Assembly: GCA_009599575.1 (NCBI GenBank)
Contig: VWND01000021.1
Location: 248,001 to 312,000 of the forward strand
Length of the DNA stretch: 64,000 nt
Direction: 5' to 3'
From: Blumeriella jaapii
Taxonomy: Eukaryota > Ascomycota > Leotiomycetes > Helotiales > Drepanopezizaceae
Under the pieces are notes generated by a model, which was not told the origin of the DNA, ran no database searches, and was given only the letters and a program-made list of their open reading frames with translations. Positions 42,358 to 54,099 of this stretch are shown here, in pieces. The position numbers and the translations under genes were made by a program. Within the stretch, counting starts at the first letter, position 1; each line of letters opens with the position of its first letter.

Positions 42358-45300
42358 CTACTTCCCACTTTGCACGCTGCTAGAAGACGCTCGGTGCGCA
42401 TGGCCCTGTGCCGAGTTACCACCGCCGCCGCTGCTACCTCCACCCGGAGTCCGGTTCTCTGGAGCTGGCCCGGGCCCTGGCCCGGGCCCAGAGGCTACGA
42501 GAGATGCTGCTTGTTGCTGAGCTTGTGCCGCCTTCTGCTGGTTTTCTTGTTGCTGCCTCAACATCTGCGCGTAGTGCTGCGGCGTACCTTGGCTAGCACT
42601 CATTCCGTTCATGCCAGGCATGGCGTGTCCACCAGCGCCGGCAGCGGCATTCATGGCGCTCTGGGCCAATCCTTGACGTTGCTGTTGTTGCTGATATTGG
42701 CTGCTAGGAGCAACGGTTTTCGACAATCGTTCCTGAATCATGCGCATGACTTGCTCGGGAGTGGCGTTGGGGTGCATTTGCTTGATTTGCTGCTCCATGA
42801 CCTGGACGGTCGGGTGCTGAAGGGGATTCTGGCCAATGCGTGGCGATCCGGCGTGGCCTTGGACAGGAGATGGCATGTGAGGGTTTGCGGGGGGGGTTGA
42901 AACGCCATTGGCATTGGGATTGAATGGAGGCATCATGTTGTTCTGCATAGGAAACCCGGGCTGCGGCATGCCATTCATACGGGGAGGGGAATTGTGCATC
43001 TGAGGGGACTGGCCGGCAAGTTGACCTTGTTGTTGACGCAGGATGGCTTGCTGCTGTTGAGAGATTTGATGAGCTCGGCTGACAAGTCCGTGATCTACGG
43101 ACGGGTTTGCTAAAGGCATCTGTCCTAGCATCTGAGCTGCTGGAACACCGTTCATCCCCATCTGTGGACCTCGTAGATTGTTGTTCGGTACAGGCTGACC
43201 GGTGGGAATCTGAGGTGGGACGGGGCGAGGAGGTCGGTTCTGGCCGGGCATAGGCAGGTTCTGGCCATTCGGGGTAGGTGCCGCATTCACTGGTAACGAT
43301 GAATTGGCAGGGCGAGGAGGGCCTCCGCCAGGCAGACCAGGCTGCTGTGGGTTGGCTAGATTTCTTGCTTGCTGTTGCTGCTGTGGATTGTTGGCCTTTT
43401 TCGATGTTAGTTACTAGATAACGATATAGAAAAGATTAAGGCATATTTACTCCTCGTCGGATGGCCTCGTTGCGCGCATGCAGTGCCTGCATACGCTCCT
43501 TGAAAGCCTCTTCCCGGTCGTGCTTGAGCCTACTGAAATCCTGCGGCGTGGTAGCAAGAAGATTTCGGTTCGGCGGGGGCGCCTCGTTGGCCTTCCGCAT
43601 GGCGGCCATGTTCGCAGCTTGAGCCTGTTTCTGAGCATTGGTCTCGCGTTTCTTGGCTAGTTTCTGCATTGCGTTAACAAGGGTCAAGTGTCTTGCATTT
43701 CGTCGGCGTTCGACTCGAACGCTGGTGGTGGGTCTCCTCCTAGGCGTGGCCTGCTGCATCGGACCGTTGGCATTTGCTTGCTGGGAGAGTGCGTTGTTTT
43801 GGGCCAGTATGTTGCGATTAGCCGCATCCATACGGGACGTGTAGGCTCTGAAGTAGTGGGTTTTCTGCATATCAGCAGGCAGCCCTTCCAGTTGAATCCA
43901 GCGCTCGAAGCATTCCCACGGGGTGCGACGTTCGGCTCCGGTGACGAACAGCGAAGGAGGTGCTAGAAGACTGGAGATGAGGGACCAGTTGTACGAGTAT
44001 TCTCGCACATGGCTTTTCAGATCGTTGTCTTCGTCGTAGGTCCACTGGGAAGGCGTGCGGCACTCAAAGAAGCTTTGAAGGGGCATGGGAAACTCAGTGG
44101 GCGGTTTGAACTGGTGAGATGAGTGTATGCGATCTCGAATATGCTTGTGGTCGGGGTGGAACAGAGCGACATCGGTCGATTCTGGTGGAAAGATGGTTCT
44201 CTCCGTTTGGGGCTGGCCAAAGACGACTTGATCTTCATCTTCATCTTCCAAGTCATGCTCGTAGCGACTCTTCTTTCTCAGTGCGGGCTGCGGCTTCAGT
44301 TCCATGCGGCCTTCCACGTATTTGGTCACTGGCAGGGCAGCTCGTCTCCAGAATCGGTCCGGGTCGACTTGCGGAGTTGGCATGTTTGCAGGGACGCGAA
44401 GCGGCGCCCCGTACATTGGTAGTTCGTTGAGCAGCTTTTCGGTGGTGGGAGATCTTCGCAGCCCGCAGACAATCTCATCGTTTTGCAAACCGAAAATGGC
44501 CGTGGGAGAGACTGTTTCCGTTAGGTCGAGGCGAGGTTCCTCGTCCAACTCTTCCATGGGAGAATCGAACTCGCCAGAGGCAATGAGATCAGGTGTGGGA
44601 TGAGTCCCGGCCTGGCTCGATACATCTCCCATCTCGATCTCGTTGGCAGTTTCTGTCTCGAGCTCGACAGGCTTGGGTGGTGATGCTTTAACCTGGAGAA
44701 GCTTCCTATCCTCAGCACCACACTCCACCCACTCGGCGCATGCAAAGGCGAGATTTCGAGCCGCGGCTCTCTTCCACTTTCCTTCTTCCCTAAAGTCTGT
44801 TCGCATCCATTTGGCTTCTTGGAGCAATAGATCCCAGTGGCTTGTGGGCCTGATCGGTTCCGGTGATCGTTTGAGTTGCCTCAAACTCCACATGTTAGCG
44901 CGCTGCAGAGCAAGAATGCGATCGAGAACCTTTTCTGTCTGGGATTCTTGCAAGACGAAATTCGAGTTGTCAGTCGTGATTGTCTTGTGAGCTGTGGCCA
45001 CGAGGTTCTCCAAGGACGTCCCTTTCTTCGCATACGCTCGACCGATGAAGAGAGGCTCGTAATAGTAGTCAGAAGCCGCTGGTGGTGATAAAGCGGCGGA
45101 GTTACTGGCTTGGACTACTGGCTTCGGGGGCGGTCCTGGGAATACAACCATTGAGAGCTTGGTGCGTTCCTTTTCTCTTGCTTTCTCGGCCAAACGCAGA
45201 CGAGCACTGGGAGACTGGGGAGTGTTGCTCCTCGAGTGCGAGTGCGAGTTTCTAACGGGCTCGGAACCCGAAGATTCTTCTATCATCTCTGCAACGGACT

Positions 45301-47219
45301 TGTGACGCATGGCTCCAGATGAGATTCGGGTAGTCATACGTTCGACAGGCGGCGCTGAAATGGGTGATGCGCGTCGCGGTGAAGTGGGGGCCGGAGTGGT
45401 AGAAGGCTTGCTGGCATCCATAGCAGCATTTGATATCGTTTCAGCCAAGTGAGGGACGACTGGTGAAATTCTAGAAGTACTTCCCAAAGGAGCACTGCTT
45501 TCGAATGAGTCTTTGACCGTCGCCACACCGACGTCCATGGCATCAGCCACTGGAGTGGCCTCCTCATCAGCCTCGGAGTCTGGAATTTCAGGCTGCTTGG
45601 TTGATTCCTCTGGTTCCACGTTCGGTACTTGAGGCGTGAAAGCTACTCCGTCGTGGGAAGATGATGCTCTGGTGACCTCGTTTACATCTTCTACGATGCT
45701 TTTAGCGACCTCGCTGGCTTCCAACGTAAGTTGTGTGACCTTTTCCTCCTGACTCGAGCGGCCTGGAGGAACTCGTGCATCACTGGCGTGTACGTGCACA
45801 TCAGAGAGACTCGATGCAGCGTGTGCTTCTGCTTCCTGCAACTGTTCAACGGCTCCTTTCTTCGGAATTTCGGCAGTCGAGATTTCGATCTGGGCCTTCA
45901 GAATCTTATTGTGATGATCCCTCTCGGATGCTACATCTGGCGTTCCTTTCGATCCTACGGGGAGACAATCGTCATCCTCCTTCTGGTCCAGTACGTCCGC
46001 GTCATATCTCGACTCGTTTTCGGGGCTTGTATCCGCCGATGCTTCATGCATAGCGGGGGTCGTCGCAGAATGAGCGTCAATGGTCGAGCTGGGCGAAGAG
46101 AGAACATCTGCATGCCGGACAGAATCTCGAGGAGGGTTGATAGACAGCCGTCCGGCATTCTCGTCTCGGTGCTCCTGGACCTCTACTCTCTCCTTCAAGC
46201 GCCGCTCTTGTATTTCCTTTGGCGGGAGGTGTGCTGTGACAGCCTTGTGTGGCATATCGTGCGAACCCAATCCCGGGACAAGAGGCTCCAGCAGATTCGC
46301 AGCATCCTCCGCAGATATGGGCAAGGCCTTCCGCGGATCCATGCCACCAGCAGGAAGATTCTCCGATGCCCTCTTCATCCTCCCCTCCGTCTGCAGCGCG
46401 CGGTCCGGGACGACGGGCCCCAGGGGTGGTGACTGGTGTTCCTTTGCATTTTCAAAGGTTTCCTCCACTATCTGCTCCAGTGCCATGGATGCGTCTGCTG
46501 GAAGATCGGTCTGCGAGCCCTTCGAAGTCGATCTTTGCATAGGCAGTCCCGGCATACTTGGAACGGTAGTTGTACTGAGAAGCGGTTCTGCTCGGTGTTC
46601 CATCGTAGCGCTCGTGGCTACCGTCCCGATGTTGCCTCTGGGCGTGGTCGCCCGACTCTTTCTCGTTTTCGAGGCATCACGCTGCGCCTTTGCTGCCTTT
46701 CGAGATCCTTCAGAGGGGCGTCCATCAGGGCTGGTCTTCCGTGATGCCTGCGCCTGCTTCGAGGCCCCCGACCTCAATTGTCGACGCGCAGGGAGGTTGG
46801 ATTCGTCGAAGGGCCGGTCTCTAAACGGCACCGCATTAGCAAAGCGGACGCGTGCAACAGATGCCATGAAGCCAGCACGGCCACGGCGGCAGACACGTAC
46901 TGCAGGAGATCCGAGACTTCGAGGAAGCGTGCTTCAGCGATAGTGGTGGCGGGGGCATTGGCATCTCTGAGATCGGGCAGGTCGCCTGGGTCGGTGGCTA
47001 CCGTGACGGCGTAGAGCTCGCGCAGCTTTCTCTTTCGCGACGTGGCGATTCGACTGCGACGGTTAGCCTTTCGAGATTGGTATGCCCCCGTATCGCATTC
47101 TCGTGCGCACCGGATGCGCCGCGTGGCCGAATTAATGGACGTGGTGGGAGGAAAAGGATGGCACTTTACCTCAGTTCAGATCGTTTGGATCTGAGAGCCC
47201 GTTCGCGCACATCGTTCAT
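42358..47219 (-). CDS. VID21: NuA4 scaffold subunit Vid21/Eaf1
   Basis: Chromatin-modification protein that forms the platform of the NuA4 histone acetyltransferase complex. Four exons, 47219-47170, 47053-46901, 46820-43451 and 43395-42358, total 4611 nt or 1536 aa. The conserved N-terminus is recovered only by splicing two small exons: MNDVRERALRSKRSELR, then KRKLRELYAVTVATDPGD and EARFLEVSDLLQ, joined to DRPFDESNLPARRQLR. A long acidic, disordered Ser/Thr/Glu region follows. The HSA domain is near 725-770 (HWDLLLQEAKWMRTDFREE, then KWKRAAARNLAFACAEWV). The Myb/SANT domain is near 1015-1070 (WTYDEDNDLKSHVREYSYNW, then TPWECFERWIQLEG). The C-terminal fifth is Gln/Pro/Asn-rich. All junctions keep frame. 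The second ATG at 46866 is internal to intron 2 and is not the start. Confidence 0.93.
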
Positions 47220-48850
47220 CCTACCGCGATCGCGACATCCGTTTCACGAGAAAACGGATGGCTCAGGGGGGTGAAGAGGGGGGATTCGAGATGAGCTCGA
47301 TGGAGAGATGCGATGGAAAGTCGTGGTGTTGACGGTTGGTTGATTGATTTGGGGATTTGGGGTTTGAACTCGTGAGTTTCGATCACGTCGTTGCGGCCGT
47401 CGGTCGTTGCGGCCGTCTGGGCTTAATTCGGGAGGGTCGACGGTCGGCAGCGCTGCCCCCTCCTGCGCGCTAGGCTCGATGGAGGGAGGACCGACGCGTC
47501 GTTTGGATCCTCGCTGATGTATATTATGTGTTTTATTTTATATCTTCTACAGTCTATATAATAGAACCTTCTTCGACCAACCCTATGGGCGGGTACGTCT
47601 TGCCCGCGTGTTGTTCTCGTTCGTGCAACGGGGAATGGACTGGAACATGCAGAGGAGGATGCATCGCTTGCCATCTGGGCTAGGTCTGGCCTTGCAACGA
47701 TGCCCTCAAGGGGTTGCAATAAAGGTTTAATATACTCGAATTCATGTTCAATGCTGTTTGGGTATGGATCTTAATTTCATTCCGTTCTTGTTCCTTTTTA
47801 TTTCAAGTGCAGTTTTTGGTTTATGGGGGGATTCGCTGTGTTATTCATCCCAAGCACGGAGTGCTATTTGCTTGAAAGCCAGAAAGAAAGGCATGGTGTT
47901 TTCACAATCACCCTGACTACCATTTTGTTGGAATGAATTCTACTTAATATTGATTTTGGATTCATTTGATTTCAATCACGGTTTTTTTGTTTCTAAGGGG
48001 GTTTTTAAACGATTTATCCCGAAATAGACCGTCATCTAGGCATTGAGTGCTGTTTGCTTAGGAAGCCAGAAGAAATTACCCTGACTACCAGTCCGTTAGG
48101 AGAACTTTTATTCCATCACATTCTTAAATCTATCTCATTTCAATTAAACTTTTAGTTCATGGAAGGATTTGTTATTTAATTATCCCAAAAGAGACCGTCT
48201 TCTAAGCACTGAGAGCTATTTGCTTGAAAAGCCAGAAAGAAAGGCTTTATGCTTTCACAATTACCCTGACTACGAATCCATTAAAAGAAAATGTTATTTC
48301 ATCTCATTTTTAAAGCTATCTTATTTTAATCAACTTTTTACTCTTGGACGGATTCATTATTTAATTATCCCAAAAGAGACCGTCCTCTAAGCACTAAGTG
48401 CTATTTGCTTGAAAGCCAGAAAAACAGACGTGGCTCCTTCCACGATTATCCCCAGTACCAGTCTGTTAGAATCAACATGTAACAAACCTCATAAACAGAC
48501 AGACCAGTGTCGACAAATATTCTGGGTGTTCGACGTTTCTGTACAAAACAGGGTGGCAAGTAAACACCACGTGACATTCCCCTTACCGCCCTCACTCCAT
48601 CCCCCGCAGTCCTGGAGACGCGCATTTCTTCTACCCATTCTACAGATGATGACTTCGCAAAATCATTACTATTGCACCAAACAGTACCAGCCGATTTCCC
48701 CGAATCCACCAGCAAAGGATTGTTTAGATGTAAGAGAGCCCAACATCTTCCCGCATCTGCAGACTCGCGCCCCGAGCACCTGGGAGAGAAGTAGTACTGT
48801 ACATACTATACTGTACAAGTTAGAAAGCCTATACTGTACAAGTTAGAAAG
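47220..48850. other. Intergenic region with tandem repeats
   Basis: This starts with the VID21 promoter. It then becomes AT-rich and carries the four-copy 165-190-bp repeat (47820-48475) and a 23-bp duplication (48807-48851) that abuts the M20 pseudogene. No gene. Confidence 0.5.
47820..48475. repeat. Four-copy tandem repeat of 165-190 bp
   Basis: Four diverged head-to-tail units share the order: ttatcccaaaagagaccgtc, then aagcactgagtgctatttgc, then ttgaaagccagaaagaaagg, then caattaccctgactaccagt, then an AT-rich spacer with ttaatttcaatcaacttttt-like sequence. The units begin near 47820, 48000, 48165 and 48350. The last is truncated. The units hold no ORF of note. They could be relics of a non-autonomous element or a local satellite. 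Confidence 0.85.
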
Positions 48851-48851
48851 C
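48807..48851. repeat. 23-bp direct duplication
   Basis: The unit ctatactgtacaagttaga plus aagc occurs twice, head to tail, and ends exactly where homology to the M20 peptidase begins. It may mark the break that removed the 5' end of that gene. Confidence 0.8.
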
Positions 48852-49975
48852 GCTGCTCTCAAGATATCGCCCGGATCTCCATCCTGACGAAGAGCTCTAC
48901 AAACACCTTCACGTCCAACCTGGCATCTCTCACCACGAACACTTTGCCGCTGACACCGCGGCGGCACATATACGCCAGCTCCCCGACTTCGACGTCTGCA
49001 CCAAGATTGGTGGCACGGGTCTCATCGGCATCCTCAGGAACGGAGAGGGCAGTACCGTGCTGCGGAGAGCAGACACCGATGCCGTGCCAGTCAAGGAGCT
49101 GACGATCCTACCCTACGCGTCTTCAAAACGAGAGGTTGATGTCGAAGACGGCGTCGAGAAACCGGTCATGCATGCGTGCGGTCACCAAATGCACATCGCT
49201 GCTATGCTAGCCGCCTCAGCGACGCTCTCAAAAGCGAAGAAGGAGTGGCGCGCTACCCTCGTCATCCTCTTCCAGTCGAACGAGGAGAGAGACACGGGCG
49301 CGAAGGCCATGATGGCCGACGAACTGTACGACGAGGCGCAAACACGTGTGTCCGCTTCCTGATGCCGTGTTCGGACAGTACGTTATGCCGTCGTACCCTG
49401 CCAGCGTGGTCGGAACGAGACTCGGCAGCTTTGCATCAGCGGTGGATTCGTTCAGGGTCACGGTTCATAGGAGAGGCGGTCATGCGAGCCAGCCGCACCG
49501 TGCGATCGACCCGGTCCTCCTGGCTGCTCACATCGTGATGCGTCTCCAGAGCGTCGTGTCGAGGGAAGTCGATCCCAGGGAGGCGGTGGTGGTGACGGTG
49601 GGAAGCGTGCAAGCGGGCATGATGAAGAACATCATTGCCGACGAGGCGGTCCTCAAGATCAACGTGCGGACCGCCACGCCGAGACTCGGGACCGGGTCTT
49701 ATCAGCCATCAAACGTTTTTTCAAGGCTGAATGCGAAGCCAGCGCGTCCCTCACCCCTTCTTATGGGAAAGCACCTCCAGTTTACCATTCACGGTCAATA
49801 ACGAAGCTACGACGCGTGTGGTTCAAGAGTCCTTCAATAGGGTCTTTGGGGAGAAGCTTTTCCTGAATTCGATTCGTCGACTTTGGGCGGGAGCGAAGAC
49901 TTCGAAATTTTAGCTACAGATGCTCCGAAGAAGAATGGGACGGGGACGGGCGTGCCGGGTAGCTAGCTGTTGGAC
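48852..49975 (+). pseudogene. Decayed M20D amidohydrolase gene
   Basis: Clear homology to the M20 peptidase/amidohydrolase family (hippurate or IAA-amino-acid hydrolase type), in pieces spread over all three plus frames. Segments in order: LLSRYRPDLHPDEELYKHLH (no start Met), IGGTGLIGILRNGEGSTVLR, RADTDAVPVKE, VMHACGHQMHIAAM, LVILFQSNEERDTGAKAM; a frameshift near 49345; PDAVFGQYVMPSYPA, VHRRGGHASQPHRAIDPV, VTVGSVQAGMMKNIIADEAV; a frameshift near 49690; RVLSAIKRFFKAECEA; another shift; FTVNNEATTRVVQESF; a last shift; GGSEDFEILATDAPKKN. The metal ligand Asp of HACGHDxH is Gln. The 5' end is missing. It is a pseudogene with at least four frame breaks. Confidence 0.88.
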
Positions 49976-50690
49976 GTTTGGGGGTGTGAATCCCGAGACG
50001 TAGAAGGAGAAAAAGGAAAAGGGGACATTGGGCTTCTCCCAATCAATCATAGTGCCTGTTTTGCGCCGGTCATACAGCCAACCCTTCTAATCGGCGTGGA
50101 TGCGCTTGTGCTTGGGGCTGTGAGGTTTTTGAGAGAGTAGGAGATGATGCATCGTGGGGAGGGCAAATGGAGGGAAAAGAAACCCGGGGAAAGATGTTGC
50201 AATTTCCATCTTCAGGTAAGGGCCTCTTGATATGAACTCTGTTAGGGCAAATGACTGAGAGTTTAGGAAATCCAGTTCGAGTACACAAGGAGAACTCAAC
50301 GACCTTACGAGGTCCTCGTTTGGATCCGTGACCACCAATTCTCTAGACGCAGCGCAGTTTGAAATTCTGCACAACAAGAAGATTACAAAGACCGTCGAAC
50401 CTCGTCTGTAAACCAAATATCCAAAGCAAAAATTACCTGCTTTTGTAAATCCAAGAACGAAAGAGATCATCAATGCCTACGAAGAATCCAAATCTTCAGA
50501 AACAAAGTCACAACAATATCCCTGCGATCGACTTGGGAGGGTACACCAAGATGGTAGGTATCCGAACGCGCCACTGACTCAATCAAGGAGAACCCAACCA
50601 GCAACTACCTAACCTCCAAGGATTGTCTCGTGAGCAGCCTAGATCTGCGCATCTACCGCATCGTTCGCCCAACATAGCCATACTCTTCGT
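49976..50690. other. Intergenic region
   Basis: About 700 bases between the pseudogene and the orphan gene. A minus-strand ORF of 128 codons (50087-50473) has no recognisable features and no promoter or splice support. Nothing else is seen. Confidence 0.4.
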
Positions 50691-52199
50691 CTAGCTCTCC
50701 TCGTCTGAACTCGGGCTCTCGTCCTGCAGCGCACCTAGTTCCTCACACTCTCCACCCTCATCGGGAGTAAAAGCGAGAGCAGAAGTAGGACCGGGCTCGG
50801 TATCGGAAGCGGCATGGGACTCTCCACCTACGACGGCTCTGGTATTAGCAAACTCTACCGCGTCGATCACAATGCCAGCATCCGAGTCATACACATCCTC
50901 CGAGTCTGCCTCGTCCCCCGAGTCCGCTTCGGGGACATGCGTCTGGCCCCAATCAGTGTCAGGAATGGAGGAAGCTAGGTTACTCGAAAGCCATGCGACT
51001 TGAGGGAAATGAAGATATGGAGGCGTTTGAGGCCTTTGGGGGAACTCGAAATCGAGGAGAGCCGACACGTCCTTCTTCAACTCCGACTTCGAATCTCCCG
51101 CGCTGCCCGGGTCTCTTTTGCGAAATCTAGAGTCGCAAGCGGGCTCCCAGGTCATGGGGCCGTTGTGCCATTCAGAGATGATGCGCCACGGGGCACAAGC
51201 CCGTTCGACGACGTCTATCGTCTCGCTTTCGAGACCCAGGAAGTGCCTGTCCCAGTCGAGCTCCTCTGCAGTCGGAGTAGGCATCGAATCATACCAAAGG
51301 TCGTCATCGTAGGAGTAGACGCGATCGCCGAAGAACACGCGGGTGCCGTATCCGGGCCGCAAGAGATGTGTGACGATGGGAGCGGACGCAGGAGGCTCGT
51401 GGGAGATGGCGTGGACGTCAGAAAAGGGATTCTCCGCCTCGGACGAGGTCGCCTCCGCTCCGGGAGGTGTGCGCGGTCCTCCAAAGCCGGCTTCACGCAA
51501 CCATGCCAAGTTCCGAGCATGTAAGCTTACACCTCTCTCCGAGTTCGAAGACGAAGCCTCGCAGATCGCACTCGAGCTCTCGGGAAGCCGAGAATTCATC
51601 TTCCGCTGGACGTCCAGGCGCATTACCTTCAGGTCTTCCAAGGCGGCGCCTATTCCCTGGACGTATTCTTGGATGGAGAGAATGCCTGGGCCCTGGCTGA
51701 GCCGCTCATTGGCGCTAGAAACGATGCCAGTAGCACTTGGGTTGGTCGTTCTCGCTGAGTCGACCGTGCCATTGCCCCGAATGGCGGCTTCCTTGTCACT
51801 GAGAAAGCGCATCATGCCCAGGGCAGACGCACGTTGCCAGGTCGATCGAACGAGACGAGGCCGGACGGGTCTTGAAGTCATGCTCGGGGCGAGAAGAGCC
51901 CTCGCACGCTCCTCCTCGGCCTGCTCCTCGTGCTCGTTTGCGCTGCAAGACTGCTCGCCGGCTGTGGGAGAGACCATGGCGTTCACGGGGTTGTCATTGC
52001 CCGTGGCGGCAACTCGCCCATGTAGACGGGACCCATCCTCTCCAGGGCGCCTGACATCGGCGGCAAAAGAGCCTTTGCGGCGCTCCGGATGAGATGGGCC
52101 CGTCTCCTCCGCCGTCGGGACATCGACTTGATCGAGGAACGGCAGCTGGCCGTGGGAGAGCGGCGGTATCGCTATCTCCATCGCTATCTCCGTCCCCAA
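50691..52199 (-). CDS. Acidic orphan protein, start uncertain
   Basis: A single open frame of up to 502 codons with balanced, protein-like composition. I do not recognise the family. The first ATG in this frame encodes MEIAIPPLSHGQLPFLDQVD. The central part contains RPRLVRSTWQRASALGMMRF and a helical stretch ILSIQEYVQGIGAALEDLKV. Then comes a compact, Trp-rich block: LLRPGYGTRVFFGDRVYSYD, DDLWYDSMPTPTAEELDWDR, WRIISEWHNGPMTWEP. The C-terminus is strongly acidic (ADSGDEADSEDVYDSDAG, DESPSSDEES). The frame upstream (52422-51994) is also open and reads MARVQDSHPAEMASS, so a 5' exon or a frameshift in the gatagc repeat near 52180 is possible. No signal peptide or membrane span. Low-complexity acidic ends suggest a nuclear protein, which is a guess. 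Confidence 0.55.
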   Translation of the reverse strand: MGTEIAMEIAIPPLSHGQLPFLDQVDVPTAEETGPSHPERRKGSFAADVRRPGEDGSRLHGRVAATGNDNPVNAMVSPTAGEQSCSANEHEEQAEEERARALLAPSMTSRPVRPRLVRSTWQRASALGMMRFLSDKEAAIRGNGTVDSARTTNPSATGIVSSANERLSQGPGILSIQEYVQGIGAALEDLKVMRLDVQRKMNSRLPESSSAICEASSSNSERGVSLHARNLAWLREAGFGGPRTPPGAEATSSEAENPFSDVHAISHEPPASAPIVTHLLRPGYGTRVFFGDRVYSYDDDLWYDSMPTPTAEELDWDRHFLGLESETIDVVERACAPWRIISEWHNGPMTWEPACDSRFRKRDPGSAGDSKSELKKDVSALLDFEFPQRPQTPPYLHFPQVAWLSSNLASSIPDTDWGQTHVPEADSGDEADSEDVYDSDAGIVIDAVEFANTRAVVGGESHAASDTEPGPTSALAFTPDEGGECEELGALQDESPSSDEES

Positions 52200-53499
52200 C
52201 GCGCGAGTTGGGGGGTCCTGGGATGGACTCCGGCGTGAATTCGTATGGTGTGTTCCAAAGAATGGCCGTCAGTAGGCTGCCTCGACGTATCAGAGCCGAA
52301 GTGAGGTGGCAGTCCCGCAGGGGGTCTTGGTTGATGCCAGCGCTGTCGATGTTGTAACTGGCCGCCATCTCTGGCGACGAGGAGGCCATCTCGGCGGGAT
52401 GGCTGTCCTGGACTCGGGCCATGGGAGATTTGGGATCTACGGCCGAGCTCCTGTGGCTTCGTGACGGGAGGGAGATGGACCGATGTCACCGACTGTACTG
52501 GCTGTCGATTTGATATGGTTGCCGTCGAGCCGGCTCGGAGCCCTCCACTCGAATCTCTGGCTAGGACTTTCAAGACAACGAGATATCGAGCTCAGGCAGG
52601 CACAAGGCTCTTGTGAAAAAAAAAAAAAGAATAACAAGAAGAAGAGAGAGCTCGTGTGTGGGAGCTACGGTGCGCTTCAGGCCGAGCTCTACGCCAGTTC
52701 TCCATCTCCACTATGTCGTAACGATATGACCCCAGCATACGACGGTTGACCTTTCTCCACCATGTCACAACCAGACATCTTCACTCGAACTCGCACCAGG
52801 TAAGTGTCTAAGTAGCGCCGGGGCGTTGGCGCTGGCTCGCTTGCGCACCGAGAGCCAGGCGGGCGCAGGTCAATTTCTGGATTGGGCCCTACCCGCCTCG
52901 TTATCATCATCGACACCATCAGCATCATGATCCATCGCTCATCATCCGTCATTCATTTCTCATCCTTCACCATTGCAATCGCCTCCCGATAGAGCGGAAA
53001 CGCGCTCTCTGGCCTTCCGCGGTTTGCCCTGGCAGACAGTCTTCTCTTCCCGACCGCACGAGGACCCCCATGGCGAGAGAGCTCGCTACCTCAGGGACAC
53101 ATCTCGAGACCAGTTGCCATATGTGGCACTCGGTCGGCGGGTTGGTGCTGGGCCTCTGCCATGGTCCTTGCTGTAGCTCGTGCCGCTGGATCCCTCCTAC
53201 CGGCTGCCGGGTTCGTCGAGGTGTCGTCCGGCGACATGTCATAGGCACCACGTCGGTGCCAAAGGCTGAGGTACACGGCCTCCGTGCCTCGTTGAGTCGT
53301 CTGCCCTCTGGTGTTTGGAATCGTTGGAATGGGCGTGTCGGTACGGAAAGCGATGCAAAGAAGTGCACGGGTGGGAACAGCCACTGGCTGTTTTTCCATC
53401 CTTCGTGTCCCGGCCTTCTTCGTGTCCCGGCCTTCTTCGTGTAGCCGCCTTTCTCGAGACTCGCTGCAACTATCGGTACTGGAACTGTAGCCTTCACTG

Positions 53500-53668
53500 C
53501 CATTCTTTCCCTTTTTTCCTTTTTCCCTTTTTTTCCTTTTTCCTTTTTTCCTTTTTCCCTTTTTCCCTTTTTTTCCTTTTTCCCTTTTTTTCCTTTTTTC
53601 CTTTTTTTCCTTTTTCCCTTTTTTTCCTTTTTCCCTTTTTTTCCTTTTTCCCTTTTTTTATTCTTTTT
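53500..53668. repeat. Polypyrimidine tract (CCCTTTTT)n
   Basis: About 170 bases are almost purely C and T on the plus strand, in units like cctttttccctttttt. Lys/Gly-rich and Phe/Ser-rich ORFs on the two strands come only from this repeat. Confidence 0.9.
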
Positions 53669-54099
53669 CTTCTTGCAAAATATGAATCCACACGCCATCC
53701 CACGACTTTCCCACCATCAACCACCCCCCTTTCCTGCACGACATTCTTCTCCGTTGTTTTCCAGACGAGTTCCCTACCTTACCTACCTACATACCAGTAC
53801 AGTAAGTACCACCACCATTCACAGCCTCCCCAGCCTACTCAGCCAGACCCCAACCACCGCTACTGTACTGTACTGTACCGTACCGTACCGTATATACATA
53901 TCGGCTAGTCAACTATTTACTCCCCTCGTTTGTCGAGCCATACAGCCTTTGCTGTGATTTTTTTTAGGAGGATTGTTCCGAGATGATTGATCGATTACTT
54001 TTTCGGCTATGGATGGCTGTGGCGTTGAATAGGTATCAAGCTTGTACTGTACTGTACGGGTAGCTTGTGTGAGATTTTTGTAATGGTGCGGTGCAGCAG

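Noticed and set aside
46080..46943. 287-codon plus-strand ORF opposite VID21
   Set aside because: Shadow of the conserved VID21 exon 3; composition is not protein-like and no homology is recognised.
47820..48475. CRISPR-like array
   Set aside because: The organism is eukaryotic and the units are long, diverged and directly adjacent, without unique spacers.
53315..53908. Phe/Ser-rich and Lys-rich ORFs on both strands
   Set aside because: They run through the polypyrimidine tract and carry no other signal.
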